A program made the translations under genes and the position numbers. A stretch of DNA of 64,000 nt from Tritrichomonas musculus (Eukaryota > Parabasalia > Tritrichomonadida > Tritrichomonadidae): NCBI GenBank assembly GCA_039105265.1, contig JAPFFF010000001.1, positions 6,572,001 through 6,636,000 on the forward strand, read 5' to 3'. Below the pieces are notes generated by a model. It was given only the letters and a program-made list of their open reading frames with translations. It was not told the DNA's origin and searched no databases. Shown in pieces: positions 20,743-31,556 of the stretch (positions are counted from its first letter, which is position 1; each line of letters starts with the position of its first letter).

Positions 20743-23700
20743 ATGAATAGGCATGATCTTGCATTAAGCCACTTTCAAGAAATTCCACAAGAATACAAAA
20801 CTGATTTGGAAGCAATCAAAAGTAAAGTTTTTCAAAATGCATATAAAAAATTCGATTTTTATTATTGTCATTATGAATCTAATCAAGACGTCAATATAAC
20901 AATGTTAAAAAGCGTTATTAAAGAGTATAAGTTTATTACGTATAGAATTGTTCAATTAACTAATATGGAAGAAATCAGCTCAAGTACTGTTGTCAACATA
21001 ATTATTTGCGTTGAAAAGAAATGCTTTATCATTGAATCGATTCGTTTTTCCATTATTCAAAAAATATTTGAAAATTTTAATTCACTATTAATTAATGTTA
21101 GTGCCAATCTGAAAGATTTAAAAGCAGCATTAGAAAATAATTCAGAAATCGAAGAAGTTTCTTCATTTTGCACGCATTTCGAAGAGATAATAGAATCAAA
21201 TTCATTTATCAAATATACAATTCAGCCTATCATTGCATATTTATTAAGAAGGAATTTTTGTCCATCAAATTTTTTCAAAGATCAAACTTTTTTTTCTTTT
21301 GATCAAATTTTAAGTGCAATGAAAGAATCTGATCCATCTATATATGAAAAAATTAGTAAAAATGATGTTAAAGAATTCGAAGAAAGCGATTTCATTAAAT
21401 TAAGGATAGTTTGGTACACTGAAAACAAAAAACTTTATTTTGTTGTTCATATTGATACATTTTATGTTTTTCTAATGAAAGAAAATATTGGGTATGTTGA
21501 TGAAAAATCGATTAAGCATGAAACAGAGTTCTGCACCAATTCTTCCCATAAATGTTTAACACGATTCTATGGTCTTATTAAAGAAAGCGATAGAGTTAAA
21601 GGATTTGTATATGAATTTATGAGTAATGAAACACTTAAAAAATTAATAGAAAAAAGGAATGGGCAAATTGGTCAATTATTTATTTGGAAATCATTACTCC
21701 GTATTTCAAAAGGAATTGAATATTTGCACTCGCATAATCTTATTCATCGCGATATAAAGCCATCAAATATTCTTATTAATAACAATGAAAAAGTTTTCAT
21801 TTCAGATTTTGAAACAATTAAATCAAAAGATATGTCTGAAGAGAATGAAATGACTCAAAATATTGGTTCGTTTATATATTCATCACCAGAACAAATGAAT
21901 GGAAGAGAGGTTGGATTTCCTACTGATATTTATTCGTTAGGTCAAATTATGTTCTTTCTTATTGAAAAAAAGGACATGTATGATACTAAAGATATATATC
22001 TTATTGCAGATCTAAAAGCAAAAAGTTATGTCCCTAAAATGGAAAACGCTCCTAAAGAAATTAGTAATCTTATTATCCAATGTGTTAATTCTGATCCTAA
22101 AGAACGGCCAACCATTGATATTATAAAAGGATACATATATTACTCAATCGGCAAATCTTATTTAGAAGAAAAAAATACATCAAAAGCAAAAAAGTACTTC
22201 GAACTTTCCAAGCAGTTAAACAATTCATATGGATTTTATGGATTAGGTCAACTTTATCTCGAAGGTAATGGTTGCGAGCAAGACAAAAAAAAAGGAAAAG
22301 AATATATCGAAAAATCTATTGATTTAAATAATGATGAAGCGCTTAATTATTTAGGAAAACTTCATTATTACGGTGATATACTTGAGAAAAATTCCGATAA
22401 AGCACTCGAATGTTTTGAATTAGCTGCCAAACAAAATAACATCAAGTCTATTTATAATTTGGCTACTACGTATTATAGAGGTGATATAGTTAAAAAAGAC
22501 ATTTCAAAATCAATTGAATACTTCGAATGTCTCGCTCGACTAAATTTTCCACCTGCTTTTAATTGCCTTGGCTATATCTATTCAGAAAGCCGAGATATTC
22601 AAAGAGATTACAGCAAAGCTAAGTACTACCTCCAAATAGCAGCTGATCTAAATGATTCTGTTGGCCTATATAATCTTGCAAAGATGTACTTCAGAGGAAG
22701 CGGTATTCCAAAAGATTACTCCAAAGCTAGAATGTACTTTAAGAGATCAGCCCAGCAAAATCATTCAGATTCACTTTTTCACCTTGGACTAATATACTAT
22801 GAAGGGCTTGATGTTAAACCAGATCTTTCAACAGCTAAAGATTATTTCGAACTATCAGCAAAACAGAAAAATAGTAATGCGCTCTACTATCTAGGAAATT
22901 TTTACTATTATGGAATCAACATTGAGCCTGACCTCAAAAAAGCTAAAAAATATTACAAATCTGCGGCTTCTCAAGAAAATTCAGAAGCTTATTGCATGCT
23001 TGGTGAATTTTATTTTAAAAGGAAAAAATTTTTAAAAGCAAAAAAAAATTTTGAATTAAGTGAAAGTTACAATAATGTTGAAGCTCATTATAATTTGGGT
23101 GTTTTATATGAAAATGGAATCGGGATTGAAAAGGACATTGAAAAAGCAATCGAGCATTATTCAAAATGTGCCGAGGTTTATGAATATAAAATATACTTTA
23201 ACTATGATGATTGTTTCTATGAAATCGACAAATATAACAAAAACTTTTATCTTTCCCAAAATGATCTTGCATTGATTTATTTATTTGAATTTGATAACGT
23301 TGAAATGGCAGAGCAATATTTAAGAAAAGCTGGATTGAATGGATATCCATATGCACAATATAATTTAGCTTTATTGAGCCAGTTTTTTACTCATGATTAT
23401 GAGCTTGCCAATAGAATGTTTTCAGGCGCGTCTGAAAAACAATTTGCCTTAGCTGAATTTATGATTGCTCACTTTCTTGAAGTAAAAGGAAATTTTGAAG
23501 ATTCTATTCCACATTTATTGAAAACAATAGAATACGAAAAAGTTCCATTGATTTGCCAAAATCAAAATATTTTTGATGAAAGACTTGAAATTTCAAAAAT
23601 TATTATTATTTGTTTAGTCAACTTAAAGCTGGCTCGTTTTTATTTATCAAAAAATGATCAGATAGATGTAAATAAGATACGTGGAAAAGAATTTTTTAGA

Positions 23701-24333
23701 AAGGCGATGTTTGGAACGTTGTTTGGTTTGCTTGATTGCTCAAAAAATCACTCTTTTGCTTTTCAATTTAAAATTCAAAAGAATAATGAATATCAAATGC
23801 CATCGAATTTAAAGGATTTCTTTTTAAATATTCCGTTTTTAAATCAAGACCCTGATTCAAATTGGAAAATGTTTGAATTGACGTCAGGCCAAATGCCACA
23901 AATCAAAATAACTATTGAAAATAATGATGAAAATGAAATTAGTATTAAAAATAGAATTCCTGATTTAATTATTGATTGTGAAGACTGCTCATGTGAAGAA
24001 TGTGCCAATAAAAAGGAGAACAAAAATTATATTATTGATCCCTTCATTCATGGGTTTAACTTAATTGATGAAAATGAAGAAATAGAAATTGATCAAAATA
24101 CAATATTGCCAAAAGAAAAAAATATGTTGGAACACCAAGTCCAATCTAGGATTGATAATTCAATTCGGCATTTATATTATCCTGAAGGTTTAGACGAATT
24201 CTTTTTTAATAATAATAACGATGGTGAAATTCTTAATGAAATTATTCAAATTATTGAAGAAATGGATAAGGTTTTATTCACAAAGCCTAATTCAATTTTA
24301 TTTGGAAGAATCAAAAATTATCCACCAATATAA
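20743..24333 (+). CDS. TKL-like protein kinase with Sel1 repeats, DFG changed to DFE
   Basis: A 1196-residue protein starting at ATG. Residues 1-200 are a helical N-terminal region. The kinase-like domain covers about 215-465. The N-lobe lacks a recognisable glycine loop, though YVFLMKEN may carry the lysine. HRDIKPSNIL (near 334) is intact, but the metal-binding motif reads SDFETI instead of DFG. GSFIYSSPEQM and TDIYSLGQIMF follow. Residues about 465-920 hold at least ten Sel1/TPR-like units with cores such as YNLATTYYRGDIVKKDISKS and FHLGLIYYEGLDVKPDLSTA. Sel1 arrays bind partner proteins. The C-terminus has a Cys cluster (CEDCSCEECANK). Kinase plus Sel1 fusions are common in trichomonads. 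Catalysis is doubtful given the DFE and missing glycine loop. Confidence 0.85.
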   Translation: MNRHDLALSHFQEIPQEYKTDLEAIKSKVFQNAYKKFDFYYCHYESNQDVNITMLKSVIKEYKFITYRIVQLTNMEEISSSTVVNIIICVEKKCFIIESIRFSIIQKIFENFNSLLINVSANLKDLKAALENNSEIEEVSSFCTHFEEIIESNSFIKYTIQPIIAYLLRRNFCPSNFFKDQTFFSFDQILSAMKESDPSIYEKISKNDVKEFEESDFIKLRIVWYTENKKLYFVVHIDTFYVFLMKENIGYVDEKSIKHETEFCTNSSHKCLTRFYGLIKESDRVKGFVYEFMSNETLKKLIEKRNGQIGQLFIWKSLLRISKGIEYLHSHNLIHRDIKPSNILINNNEKVFISDFETIKSKDMSEENEMTQNIGSFIYSSPEQMNGREVGFPTDIYSLGQIMFFLIEKKDMYDTKDIYLIADLKAKSYVPKMENAPKEISNLIIQCVNSDPKERPTIDIIKGYIYYSIGKSYLEEKNTSKAKKYFELSKQLNNSYGFYGLGQLYLEGNGCEQDKKKGKEYIEKSIDLNNDEALNYLGKLHYYGDILEKNSDKALECFELAAKQNNIKSIYNLATTYYRGDIVKKDISKSIEYFECLARLNFPPAFNCLGYIYSESRDIQRDYSKAKYYLQIAADLNDSVGLYNLAKMYFRGSGIPKDYSKARMYFKRSAQQNHSDSLFHLGLIYYEGLDVKPDLSTAKDYFELSAKQKNSNALYYLGNFYYYGINIEPDLKKAKKYYKSAASQENSEAYCMLGEFYFKRKKFLKAKKNFELSESYNNVEAHYNLGVLYENGIGIEKDIEKAIEHYSKCAEVYEYKIYFNYDDCFYEIDKYNKNFYLSQNDLALIYLFEFDNVEMAEQYLRKAGLNGYPYAQYNLALLSQFFTHDYELANRMFSGASEKQFALAEFMIAHFLEVKGNFEDSIPHLLKTIEYEKVPLICQNQNIFDERLEISKIIIICLVNLKLARFYLSKNDQIDVNKIRGKEFFRKAMFGTLFGLLDCSKNHSFAFQFKIQKNNEYQMPSNLKDFFLNIPFLNQDPDSNWKMFELTSGQMPQIKITIENNDENEISIKNRIPDLIIDCEDCSCEECANKKENKNYIIDPFIHGFNLIDENEEIEIDQNTILPKEKNMLEHQVQSRIDNSIRHLYYPEGLDEFFFNNNNDGEILNEIIQIIEEMDKVLFTKPNSILFGRIKNYPPI

Positions 24334-24971
24334 TTTTCAAGATCAAAAGGACTCAATAGAATTTAAAACTATAAATATGAAATAATTTATTGTTGCTTTT
24401 TTATTTTTTTTTGGGAATATATAATAATCGTTTTTCGTTAATTTCTTGTGGTTAATTTATTTCTGCTACTAAGATGATACAAATTTATTTTCAGTATTTC
24501 AATAAAATATTAAATTATGCAATTAAAAATATTATATTATTTATTATTCAGATATAAATAAAATTGAAAATATTAAATTTCAATGATTTCGTCGATTTCA
24601 TGCAATAAAATACATTTATATAAACTCACTTGAGTGTTCATAAAATGTTTTGTATCAAGTCTAGTTTCTTATATAAGAAACGCCATATTCTATTTTATCA
24701 TTAGCTGAACAAATTCTCATCAAATAGCATATCAAAATCATTAGAACTATTTTGTTCTAAAATTATGACATCCAAATAATTAGAATTTTGGTCCATAAAA
24801 TTGAGGCATTACATATGCAATACAGTAACAAATTATTTAAATAAAAATATATATTTATTAATGGGCAACATTCGGTGAGTATTACTTGTTCTAATAAATA
24901 ACTTTAAAAAATGAAAAACAGAGTATTTAAAAAATTCAAATTGAGAAGTAGAAAAAAACAAAAAATCAAAT
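24334..24971. other. Convergent 3' spacer with an 18-bp palindrome
   Basis: The spacer between two convergent genes. It contains a perfect 18-bp palindrome, GTTTCTTATATAAGAAAC, at 24664-24681. No open frame, RNA gene or transposon was recognised. Confidence 0.5.
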
Positions 24972-27398
24972 TTAATCATGAGAAGGAGAATTAACATCAG
25001 CTGGGACTTTCTTGATTGGTGCTTTCTTCTTTAGAGTATCAAGTTTAGTTTTGGTGAGTCTTTGGCCCTTTAGAGTAGGACTGGCCTTGTGACTTTTGCG
25101 TATTATTTTTTGACTTCCTTTCTTTTCTTTCAATTCAGCTTCTTTGTTTGCTTCATCATTGCTAGTTGAACTTAGAACTTTTTCTTCTTCAGGAACAAAA
25201 AGAACATCAGAAGCGATACGTGCAACTGATGAATGAAGGGAAGAGTTCTCATTAAGATATGAATCGTCAAGATTGTTTTCATCATCACTGCTAAAACTGA
25301 CATCTTTAATGACATGCGAAGATTCATCAAGTTGCGTGAAATCTTCATCGGATGGGCGAATAAAAATTGTTGATGATGAATTATCATTATCGGCATCATC
25401 TATTAAAACAGCTCTTGGGGGGTTTTGATCAACGTCTTCAACAACATCATTTTCAGCATTGAGTAAATCATTCTGGCTACCTCTTGGAAGTTTGTCTTGA
25501 TCAATATCTTGGGAAATAATTTCATCTTTAATGTTTTCAAAGGATTCATTTGAAAGAGAATTTGAAATATTATCCACATCATTCAGTAAATCCATTAAGC
25601 TTGATTTTTGCTTTTCTGTTAAACCATTATCATTATTATTGTTCGCTTGTGCATTTTCGTTGTCTTCTTGTGGTAATTGGTTGGCAACATCTTTAATTTC
25701 ATTAAAAAGTTCTTCTTTCTGGTTTTCTAAAGAAGTGTTTTCATTGGTAGGCTGCTGGAGCTGTTGAATTGCATCATTGATTTCATTCAAAAGTTCATTT
25801 TCTTTATTATCATTTAATGGAGTATCTTCTTGAATAGGTTGTTGAAGTTTGTTAAGAGCATCATCAATTTCATTTAAAATCTCTTCTTTCTTGTCGTTCA
25901 ATAGAGTATTTTCGTTAGCTTCTTGCGGTAATTGATTAACAGTATCTTTAATTTCATTCAATTCTTCATTTTCTTTATTATTTTCTAATGATTTTTCTTC
26001 ATTGGTAGGTTGTTGAAGCTGGTTAACAACGTCATTAATTTCATTCAAAAGATCGTTTTCTTTGTTGTCTTCTAAAGTGGGTTCTTTAATATATTCTTCT
26101 TGTATTTGATTGGGAATATCTCTAACTACACCCAAAAATTCGTTTTCTCTACTGTCGTCCAATGGAACAGTTTCGTTTGATTTTAAGTAGGGAGTTTCTT
26201 CGTAAACATGCAAATTATTATCTTCTTTGTCGTTCAATGAAGTGGTTTCCTGCTGATTATTTATATCATTCAGTAATTCCTTTTCGTCATTTGGTTCTGC
26301 TTGTTGATCAATCACATTGTCAGATTCCGGTGGTTGATTGATGATATCTTTATTTTTGTCCAGAAATTCATTCTTTTTACTGTTGTCCAAAGATACATCT
26401 TCGTTTGTTGGGTTTTGTAATTGACTGTCATTGTCTTTAAGTTCATTTATGGGGCTTTCAATAATATCTTTAGATTCATCAGGCTCATTAATTTCTTTGA
26501 TAATATTTAAAATATCATCAGCCTTATCGTCTTTCATTTCATTGTTATCTTCGATAAACTTGTTAAGATCTATATTTCTTTCGAGTACTGCATTGCTTTT
26601 GAGGTCACTTTCATTATCTTTTGGTATCTCTAAATGAACTTCGTAAACGTACTCTTCATCATTTCTATAAAAATGTAAGGCTAATTTGTGCCCTAAATCA
26701 TCTTTTTCTTTGGAGTATGAGAAATCACTCCACATTTCAGTAATTAAATCAATAAATTTGGAATCAGTAAAAAGCCAACAAAATAATTCAGCAGATCTTT
26801 TAGAGGCATATGAAGATGTGTTAAATTCTACCTGTTTGCATGAATCATTCTTTGGTTGTGTAGAAAGAGCCTCAAAATCATTGTATTTAATCATTCGTCT
26901 AAATTTATTAATTAATCTGATCAAATGATCAAAGTTTGTTGCTGGTTGATCCATCGTTCTAATATTGGGGAAATATGAAAGAAACTTTCTGATCGATACC
27001 TCGGGAGGGAAAAATCCAGCAAAAATTACAACAACATATTTATTTGATTTAAGTTTGATAGCAACTGGACCAATTGAATTTATGTGAGATTGAATTTGTG
27101 AAAGATAACGATTTTCAAGTATTGAAGATATCACTTTTATTGGATCCGATTGGCATGGCTTAGTGATAAAGCTGATTTCTGTATATCTCTTTGCATCTTT
27201 GAAATACTCTCTTCTTTCATCGAAGCCATTTTTCAGATTTGGTTGCTTTTTCTGAATAAAATCACGAGCGTGCTTTAAAGCCGATAAGTATAAATCTTCA
27301 CGAAGATGAAGTGGAGTTTTATCATTGCGCAATTTTTTGATCGACTTATATAATCCTTGTTCAATATTTGTAATGCTCACTGAGGAGTGTAAATTCAT
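24972..27398 (-). CDS. CAP/SCP-like domain protein with 29-residue Glu/Asn repeats
   Basis: An 808-residue protein starting at ATG (MNLHSSVSITNIEQ). Residues 10-130 resemble a CAP (cysteine-rich secretory/antigen 5/PR-1) fold. A helix with short hydrophobic spacing (LYKSIKKLRNDKTPLHLREDLYLSALKHA) is followed by a strand pair ending KSNKYVVVIFAGFF. The match is weak and there is no signal peptide. Residues about 170-270 form a second globular part. Residues 275-600 are acidic and repetitive: five or more 29-residue units with core NKENELLNEINDxxNQLQQPTNEN. The C-terminus is basic (KKGSQKIIRKSHKASPTLKG). Function is unknown; the CAP label is tentative. Confidence 0.7.
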   Translation of the reverse strand: MNLHSSVSITNIEQGLYKSIKKLRNDKTPLHLREDLYLSALKHARDFIQKKQPNLKNGFDERREYFKDAKRYTEISFITKPCQSDPIKVISSILENRYLSQIQSHINSIGPVAIKLKSNKYVVVIFAGFFPPEVSIRKFLSYFPNIRTMDQPATNFDHLIRLINKFRRMIKYNDFEALSTQPKNDSCKQVEFNTSSYASKRSAELFCWLFTDSKFIDLITEMWSDFSYSKEKDDLGHKLALHFYRNDEEYVYEVHLEIPKDNESDLKSNAVLERNIDLNKFIEDNNEMKDDKADDILNIIKEINEPDESKDIIESPINELKDNDSQLQNPTNEDVSLDNSKKNEFLDKNKDIINQPPESDNVIDQQAEPNDEKELLNDINNQQETTSLNDKEDNNLHVYEETPYLKSNETVPLDDSRENEFLGVVRDIPNQIQEEYIKEPTLEDNKENDLLNEINDVVNQLQQPTNEEKSLENNKENEELNEIKDTVNQLPQEANENTLLNDKKEEILNEIDDALNKLQQPIQEDTPLNDNKENELLNEINDAIQQLQQPTNENTSLENQKEELFNEIKDVANQLPQEDNENAQANNNNDNGLTEKQKSSLMDLLNDVDNISNSLSNESFENIKDEIISQDIDQDKLPRGSQNDLLNAENDVVEDVDQNPPRAVLIDDADNDNSSSTIFIRPSDEDFTQLDESSHVIKDVSFSSDDENNLDDSYLNENSSLHSSVARIASDVLFVPEEEKVLSSTSNDEANKEAELKEKKGSQKIIRKSHKASPTLKGQRLTKTKLDTLKKKAPIKKVPADVNSPSHD
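25630..26090 (-). repeat. About five 87-bp coding repeats
   Basis: These units encode the 29-residue motif with cores LLNEINDVVNQLQQPTNE, LNEIKDTVNQLPQEANEN, ILNEIDDALNKLQQPIQE, LLNEINDAIQQLQQPTNE and LFNEIKDVANQLPQEDNE. Two variants (LQQPTNE and LPQExNE) alternate, suggesting duplication of a 58-residue double unit. Confidence 0.7.
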
Positions 27399-27828
27399 TT
27401 TTTATTTCTGAAAAGAACCGTTTATGCTAATTTTATATCCTAAAAATAAAGTTTTCGTTTTTCCTTTCCCAAAAGAATATTCTACTTTTTTATTAAATTT
27501 ATTGCATTTATATTTTTAAATTCTTATGTTATATATATATAAAGATAATTTTTTAATAAAAATTATTTTTTAGAAAGATATTTGTAATTTTTTTGTTTTT
27601 TGTCTAATTGATGGAATATCACATAACTTAATTTGAAAACAGTAAATTTTCATTCTTTTAAATATTCAATAGTTTCTCAATTTGAAATAAAAGCCTAAAT
27701 CTATTTTCAGAAAAGTTAGAGTTTTTTTTTGTTTTGTTTTTGTTTTGGTATGTCGTATCTTTTACTGTGTATATATCGAAACGAAAAAATAAACAATTAT
27801 TGAATAGTAATAAAAATTATAATTAAAA

Positions 27829-27850
27829 ATATGTTAGTATACTAACATAT
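27829..27850. repeat. Perfect 22-bp palindrome
   Basis: The two 11-base halves are ATATGTTAGTA and TACTAACATAT; together they form a perfect palindrome with no spacer. It lies 430 bp upstream of the CAP-like gene start. Confidence 0.8.
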
Positions 27851-28122
27851 TGTGTTTATTATTGTATTTTTTATTTTTTTTTAAATTATCTTATTCATTG
27901 GGATTTGGCATAAGGAAATGATTTGATTTCAATTTTTTTAAGTAAGATATTATCTTAAAGATAATATAATATTCAATAAAAATATTTATTTAGAAGATTA
28001 TCACCAATATTTATTTATATATAATATGATTACTATATATTTTACGAAATATATGAAAACTACCTCCTTAACAGTTGCTATACGCATTTCTAGAAAAAAA
28101 AATCCGGATATTTTTTAGTGTA

Positions 28123-28183
28123 CATTCAATATGAGAAAAGAATTAAAAAAAGTAACACAAAAATTTTTTTCTCATATTGAATG
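28123..28183. repeat. Hairpin with perfect 17-bp arms
   Basis: The left arm CATTCAATATGAGAAAA (28123-28139) is the exact reverse complement of TTTTCTCATATTGAATG (28167-28183), with a 27-nt A-rich loop. Length and perfection exceed chance expectation for this composition. It could be a recent fold-back insertion. Confidence 0.8.
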
Positions 28184-30377
28184 AGTCCACTTTTTCAACT
28201 ACAGTATTGTTTCATAATTCAAAAACGTTGCGAAAATAAAAAATCGACTTTTTAAAAATAGCAATCCAAATAACAATTCAAAAATAAAATAAAATTTCTA
28301 TTCAAGCATTCAAAAAGTTATCGGTTATTCAATAAAGGTTAGAAAATAAAAAATCTACTTTTTGAAATAAATCTTCTCAATTTTATCATTTTTTTAGATT
28401 TTTTTTTGAAAAAGTTTATATATTTTCAGAAAGATTTAATTTAAAAAGTGGATTTTTTTAGTTAAAAAATGGGTGTGGTAACTCAAATAAAACTATTTAA
28501 TGATGAATATGCTTAATATTAAATATTTAAATTCTATACATAATAACTATTAATAATACATAATATTATTAAAATTTATTCCACCATCCCAGCTATATTT
28601 ATAAATTAAAGTGTCTTAAAATATTCTCAATTTTTCTGAGTGCTCAAAAAAATATAAAATTGAAATTTTGAGCTGATACTAGGTTATTTTATTATTAATA
28701 TACTGAATTTGATATTTCATATATCTATAGTAATAATAATATTAATAAAATTAAATTTTCTTTCTAAATATTAAATACCATTTGAATAATTAGAGCTATA
28801 TTAATAGTATTTGTTTTAATTTTGTATTTATACAAACACATAATCATATATTTTTAAAATAATTCATAAATTTGGTATTTCATCCCAAATAATTTCTGTA
28901 TAAAATCCTTAGTTAGTATGAATTATTGGTCATAAAACAAAATATCTTCAGTATTATATACAAAATATTACCATATTTTAAAAAAAAATTAGAGTAAAAA
29001 TTGAGATTATAAAAGGTTTGGAAAATTCTTTGCTAATCGCTTGCCTTAATTTTTGTTTATATCAGTGAAATTCTATTACATGGATGAAAAAAGCGGTATT
29101 ATTTTGATATAAATAACAAAATATTGACTTATTGATATTATTTTTTGATTTTGTAGGAATATATACTTTGTCTAATATTTTTCAACATTTTAAAGCTAAT
29201 TAGTCATCACATTCTTTATTTCTTTTAATTCATTTTTTTGTTAAAATAGTAACTCAAATCAACTGATTCCAGACATTATTCTCAGAATTAGGATTATAAT
29301 CATCAGAATTACAATTGATTTGCTCATAAAATGCATTTCATCATTCCTATTCTTTAATTTCTACCTTCAAATTTTTATCAAAATTTGAAATTATTATTTA
29401 TTTGTTATCAAGTCAAGAATAATTTATTGTAGATAACGATTAAAGTATTGTTAGATATTATCTGATGAATGAAATTGTAATATAGACAGTTTTTAAAGAT
29501 TTGCAAATAAAATAGCTATACATATAATTTTTATGAGCTATTCTTTTGTATATTATTTTTATATATTAATTTAAAATATTAATTCCTATTTTATTTAATA
29601 ATATTTATTAATTTATTTATTAAGATATTATTGTTTTAAATAATGTGATATGTTATATTTAATATATTGAGAAACCTATTCAATAATTAGTATTGAAAAA
29701 AGAAAATTGAATATCGCTTAAAACATTCAAATTTGAATGTGCACACAATTATTTAAAATACTATTTATATGAAATTAAAAAAATAAATGTTGTATATTAT
29801 CTGTTATATATATATTATAATAGATATAAAATATGATATCGAAGTATATAAATCATTAATTAGTTGAATGATGAAATATCATGCTCATAATTTTAACGAC
29901 GTTTGTAGATGGGATGCTCGAGCCGATTTCTTTTTAACTATAAAAAACTACTCATAAGATGTAACAAAATGAGGTTTATAACTTTAAATTAATTATTATT
30001 TTGATTAGACTTTGAAAAGAATGATTTTCACCATATTTTGCTTGGAATATCAAAAATTTAATGTATGGAGTCAATATAAGCAGCACTAATCATGTTATTT
30101 AGTCATAAATAATAACAATACCTAAAGATATCACAAAAAATTTATCTTTAATTATAGATTTTAAAAAAATAAAATTTTTTATAATATTTTTGATAATCTT
30201 TCTTTAATGCTTTAATTAAATATTAAATATTATATTAAATTATTCAGCAAATGTATTTTATCTGAAAATGCTTTTTTAAAAAAGATATTTAGATAATAAA
30301 AATACCAAAATACGTTATTTTTATAGTTTCCATACCCATGTTAAAAAACATTTTCCAATTTTGAAACACTACTGTAA

Positions 30378-30890
30378 ATGATAATAAGACTTGCTACAAA
30401 TGATGATTTAAACTCCCTTATGAGCATCTTTGATCATGCAAGAAAATTTATGCAAGAAAATGGAAATCCTAATCAATGGATAAATGGGTATCCATCTTCT
30501 CAATTAATTTTGAATGAAATTAAAAATCATCATTGTTATGTTTGCCAAAATGAAAATGGAGAAATATTAGGTACTTTTTGTTTCATACCTGGAGAAGATC
30601 CAACCTATGCTCATATTGAGAATGGTTCATGGCTCAACAATGATCCATACTATGTTGTTCATCGCTTAGCAACATCTGGTAAGCAAAAAGGAATAGCCGA
30701 TATTTGTTTTAAATGGTGTTTTGAGCAGTGCGATAACATTCGTGTAGATACGCATCAAGATAATCGCGTGATGCAGCATGTCCTTGAAAAGCAAGGTTTC
30801 ACTCGTTGTGGTATTATTTACACTGATAATGGTACACCTAGAATATCTTACCAAAAAACAATATCAAAAGTTGATCATTCAGGTTGTTAA
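30378..30890 (+). CDS. GNAT-family N-acetyltransferase, probable bacterial transfer
   Basis: A 170-residue protein starting at ATG. It is a single GNAT domain: N-terminal MIIRLATNDDLNSLMSIFDH, a central strand ILGTFCFIPGEDP, then YYVVHRLATSGKQKGIADIC in place of the acetyl-CoA-binding loop (R/Q-x-x-G-x-G/A). It ends with IRVDTHQDNRVMQHVLEKQ and GFTRCGIIY. GNAT enzymes move acetyl from acetyl-CoA to an amine; the substrate here is unknown. The length and the DTHxDNxxMQxxLEKxGFxxCGIIY block are those of small bacterial acetyltransferases of gut Firmicutes and Bacteroidetes, as I know the family. The gene stands alone in a 10-kb gene-poor region. Lateral transfer is inferred. Confidence 0.85.
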   Translation: MIIRLATNDDLNSLMSIFDHARKFMQENGNPNQWINGYPSSQLILNEIKNHHCYVCQNENGEILGTFCFIPGEDPTYAHIENGSWLNNDPYYVVHRLATSGKQKGIADICFKWCFEQCDNIRVDTHQDNRVMQHVLEKQGFTRCGIIYTDNGTPRISYQKTISKVDHSGC

Positions 30891-31549
30891 TCTTTTACAA
30901 TTGTTTTATCTTCAAATCAATTAATATATAATAGCATCTGTTAAACATCTTAATTAATTAATAATCAATATTATATGTATATAAATAATTATGATTAAAA
31001 TTTAATTAATTATGATTGTTAAGTGGAAAGTTTTTTAATAAAACTTCAAAGTTAGCGAAATGTATAAGAGGCTTTAAAAGATAATTTATGTTACAAACAG
31101 AGAGGAAAATAAAAAAGATTATTCAATCTCAAATGTCAGCAAATATTTTTACTTATTGATGCCATCTGTAAATATAAAAATATGAATTTTCTAAATAAAT
31201 TTACATTTTTTTTATTTTTTTGGGGAATATATTCTCCCCAATACTTTTTGGCCCCAGAGGTTGAGGTCAATATTGGCCTTGTATCGTACATCAAAAAAAA
31301 AGTTTGAAACTTTTCTTCACATTTGTAAAAAATACCATTTTGCATGTTATTTTGAGAATCGATATCAGAATTGGCACTTTTTAATCATGATAATCCATTA
31401 TCAGTTTGTAAACCTGACATCAAAATTCTCAGGAAATCGTTAATAAAATTGGAAATATTATATGAAAAAAGTATTAGATTTTATTTTTCTCGTTTTTGAA
31501 TAATAAATTTAAGTATCTTTCATATCTGTTGTTCTGTATCGAGTAATTT
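30891..31549. other. Spacer between the GNAT gene and a virus-like remnant
   Basis: AT-rich sequence with an imperfect hairpin GGGGAATATATTCTCCCC near 31222-31239. The short frames on both strands near 31136-31443 show no family resemblance. Confidence 0.4.
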
Positions 31550-31556
31550 CTCTTCT

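Larger units (their letters stand above)
27399..30377. other. 3-kb gene-less AT-rich region
   Basis: No open frame of note on either strand. It contains a perfect 22-bp palindrome at 27829-27850, a 17-bp-arm hairpin at 28123-28183 and a pair of near-identical 25-bp direct repeats 110 bp apart (28232 and 28342). These look like remains of non-coding repeats. No RNA gene was recognised. Confidence 0.5.

Noticed and set aside
31222-31239. GGGGAATATATTCTCCCC as a terminator or regulatory hairpin
   Set aside because: Imperfect, isolated, and rho-independent terminators do not apply to a eukaryote.
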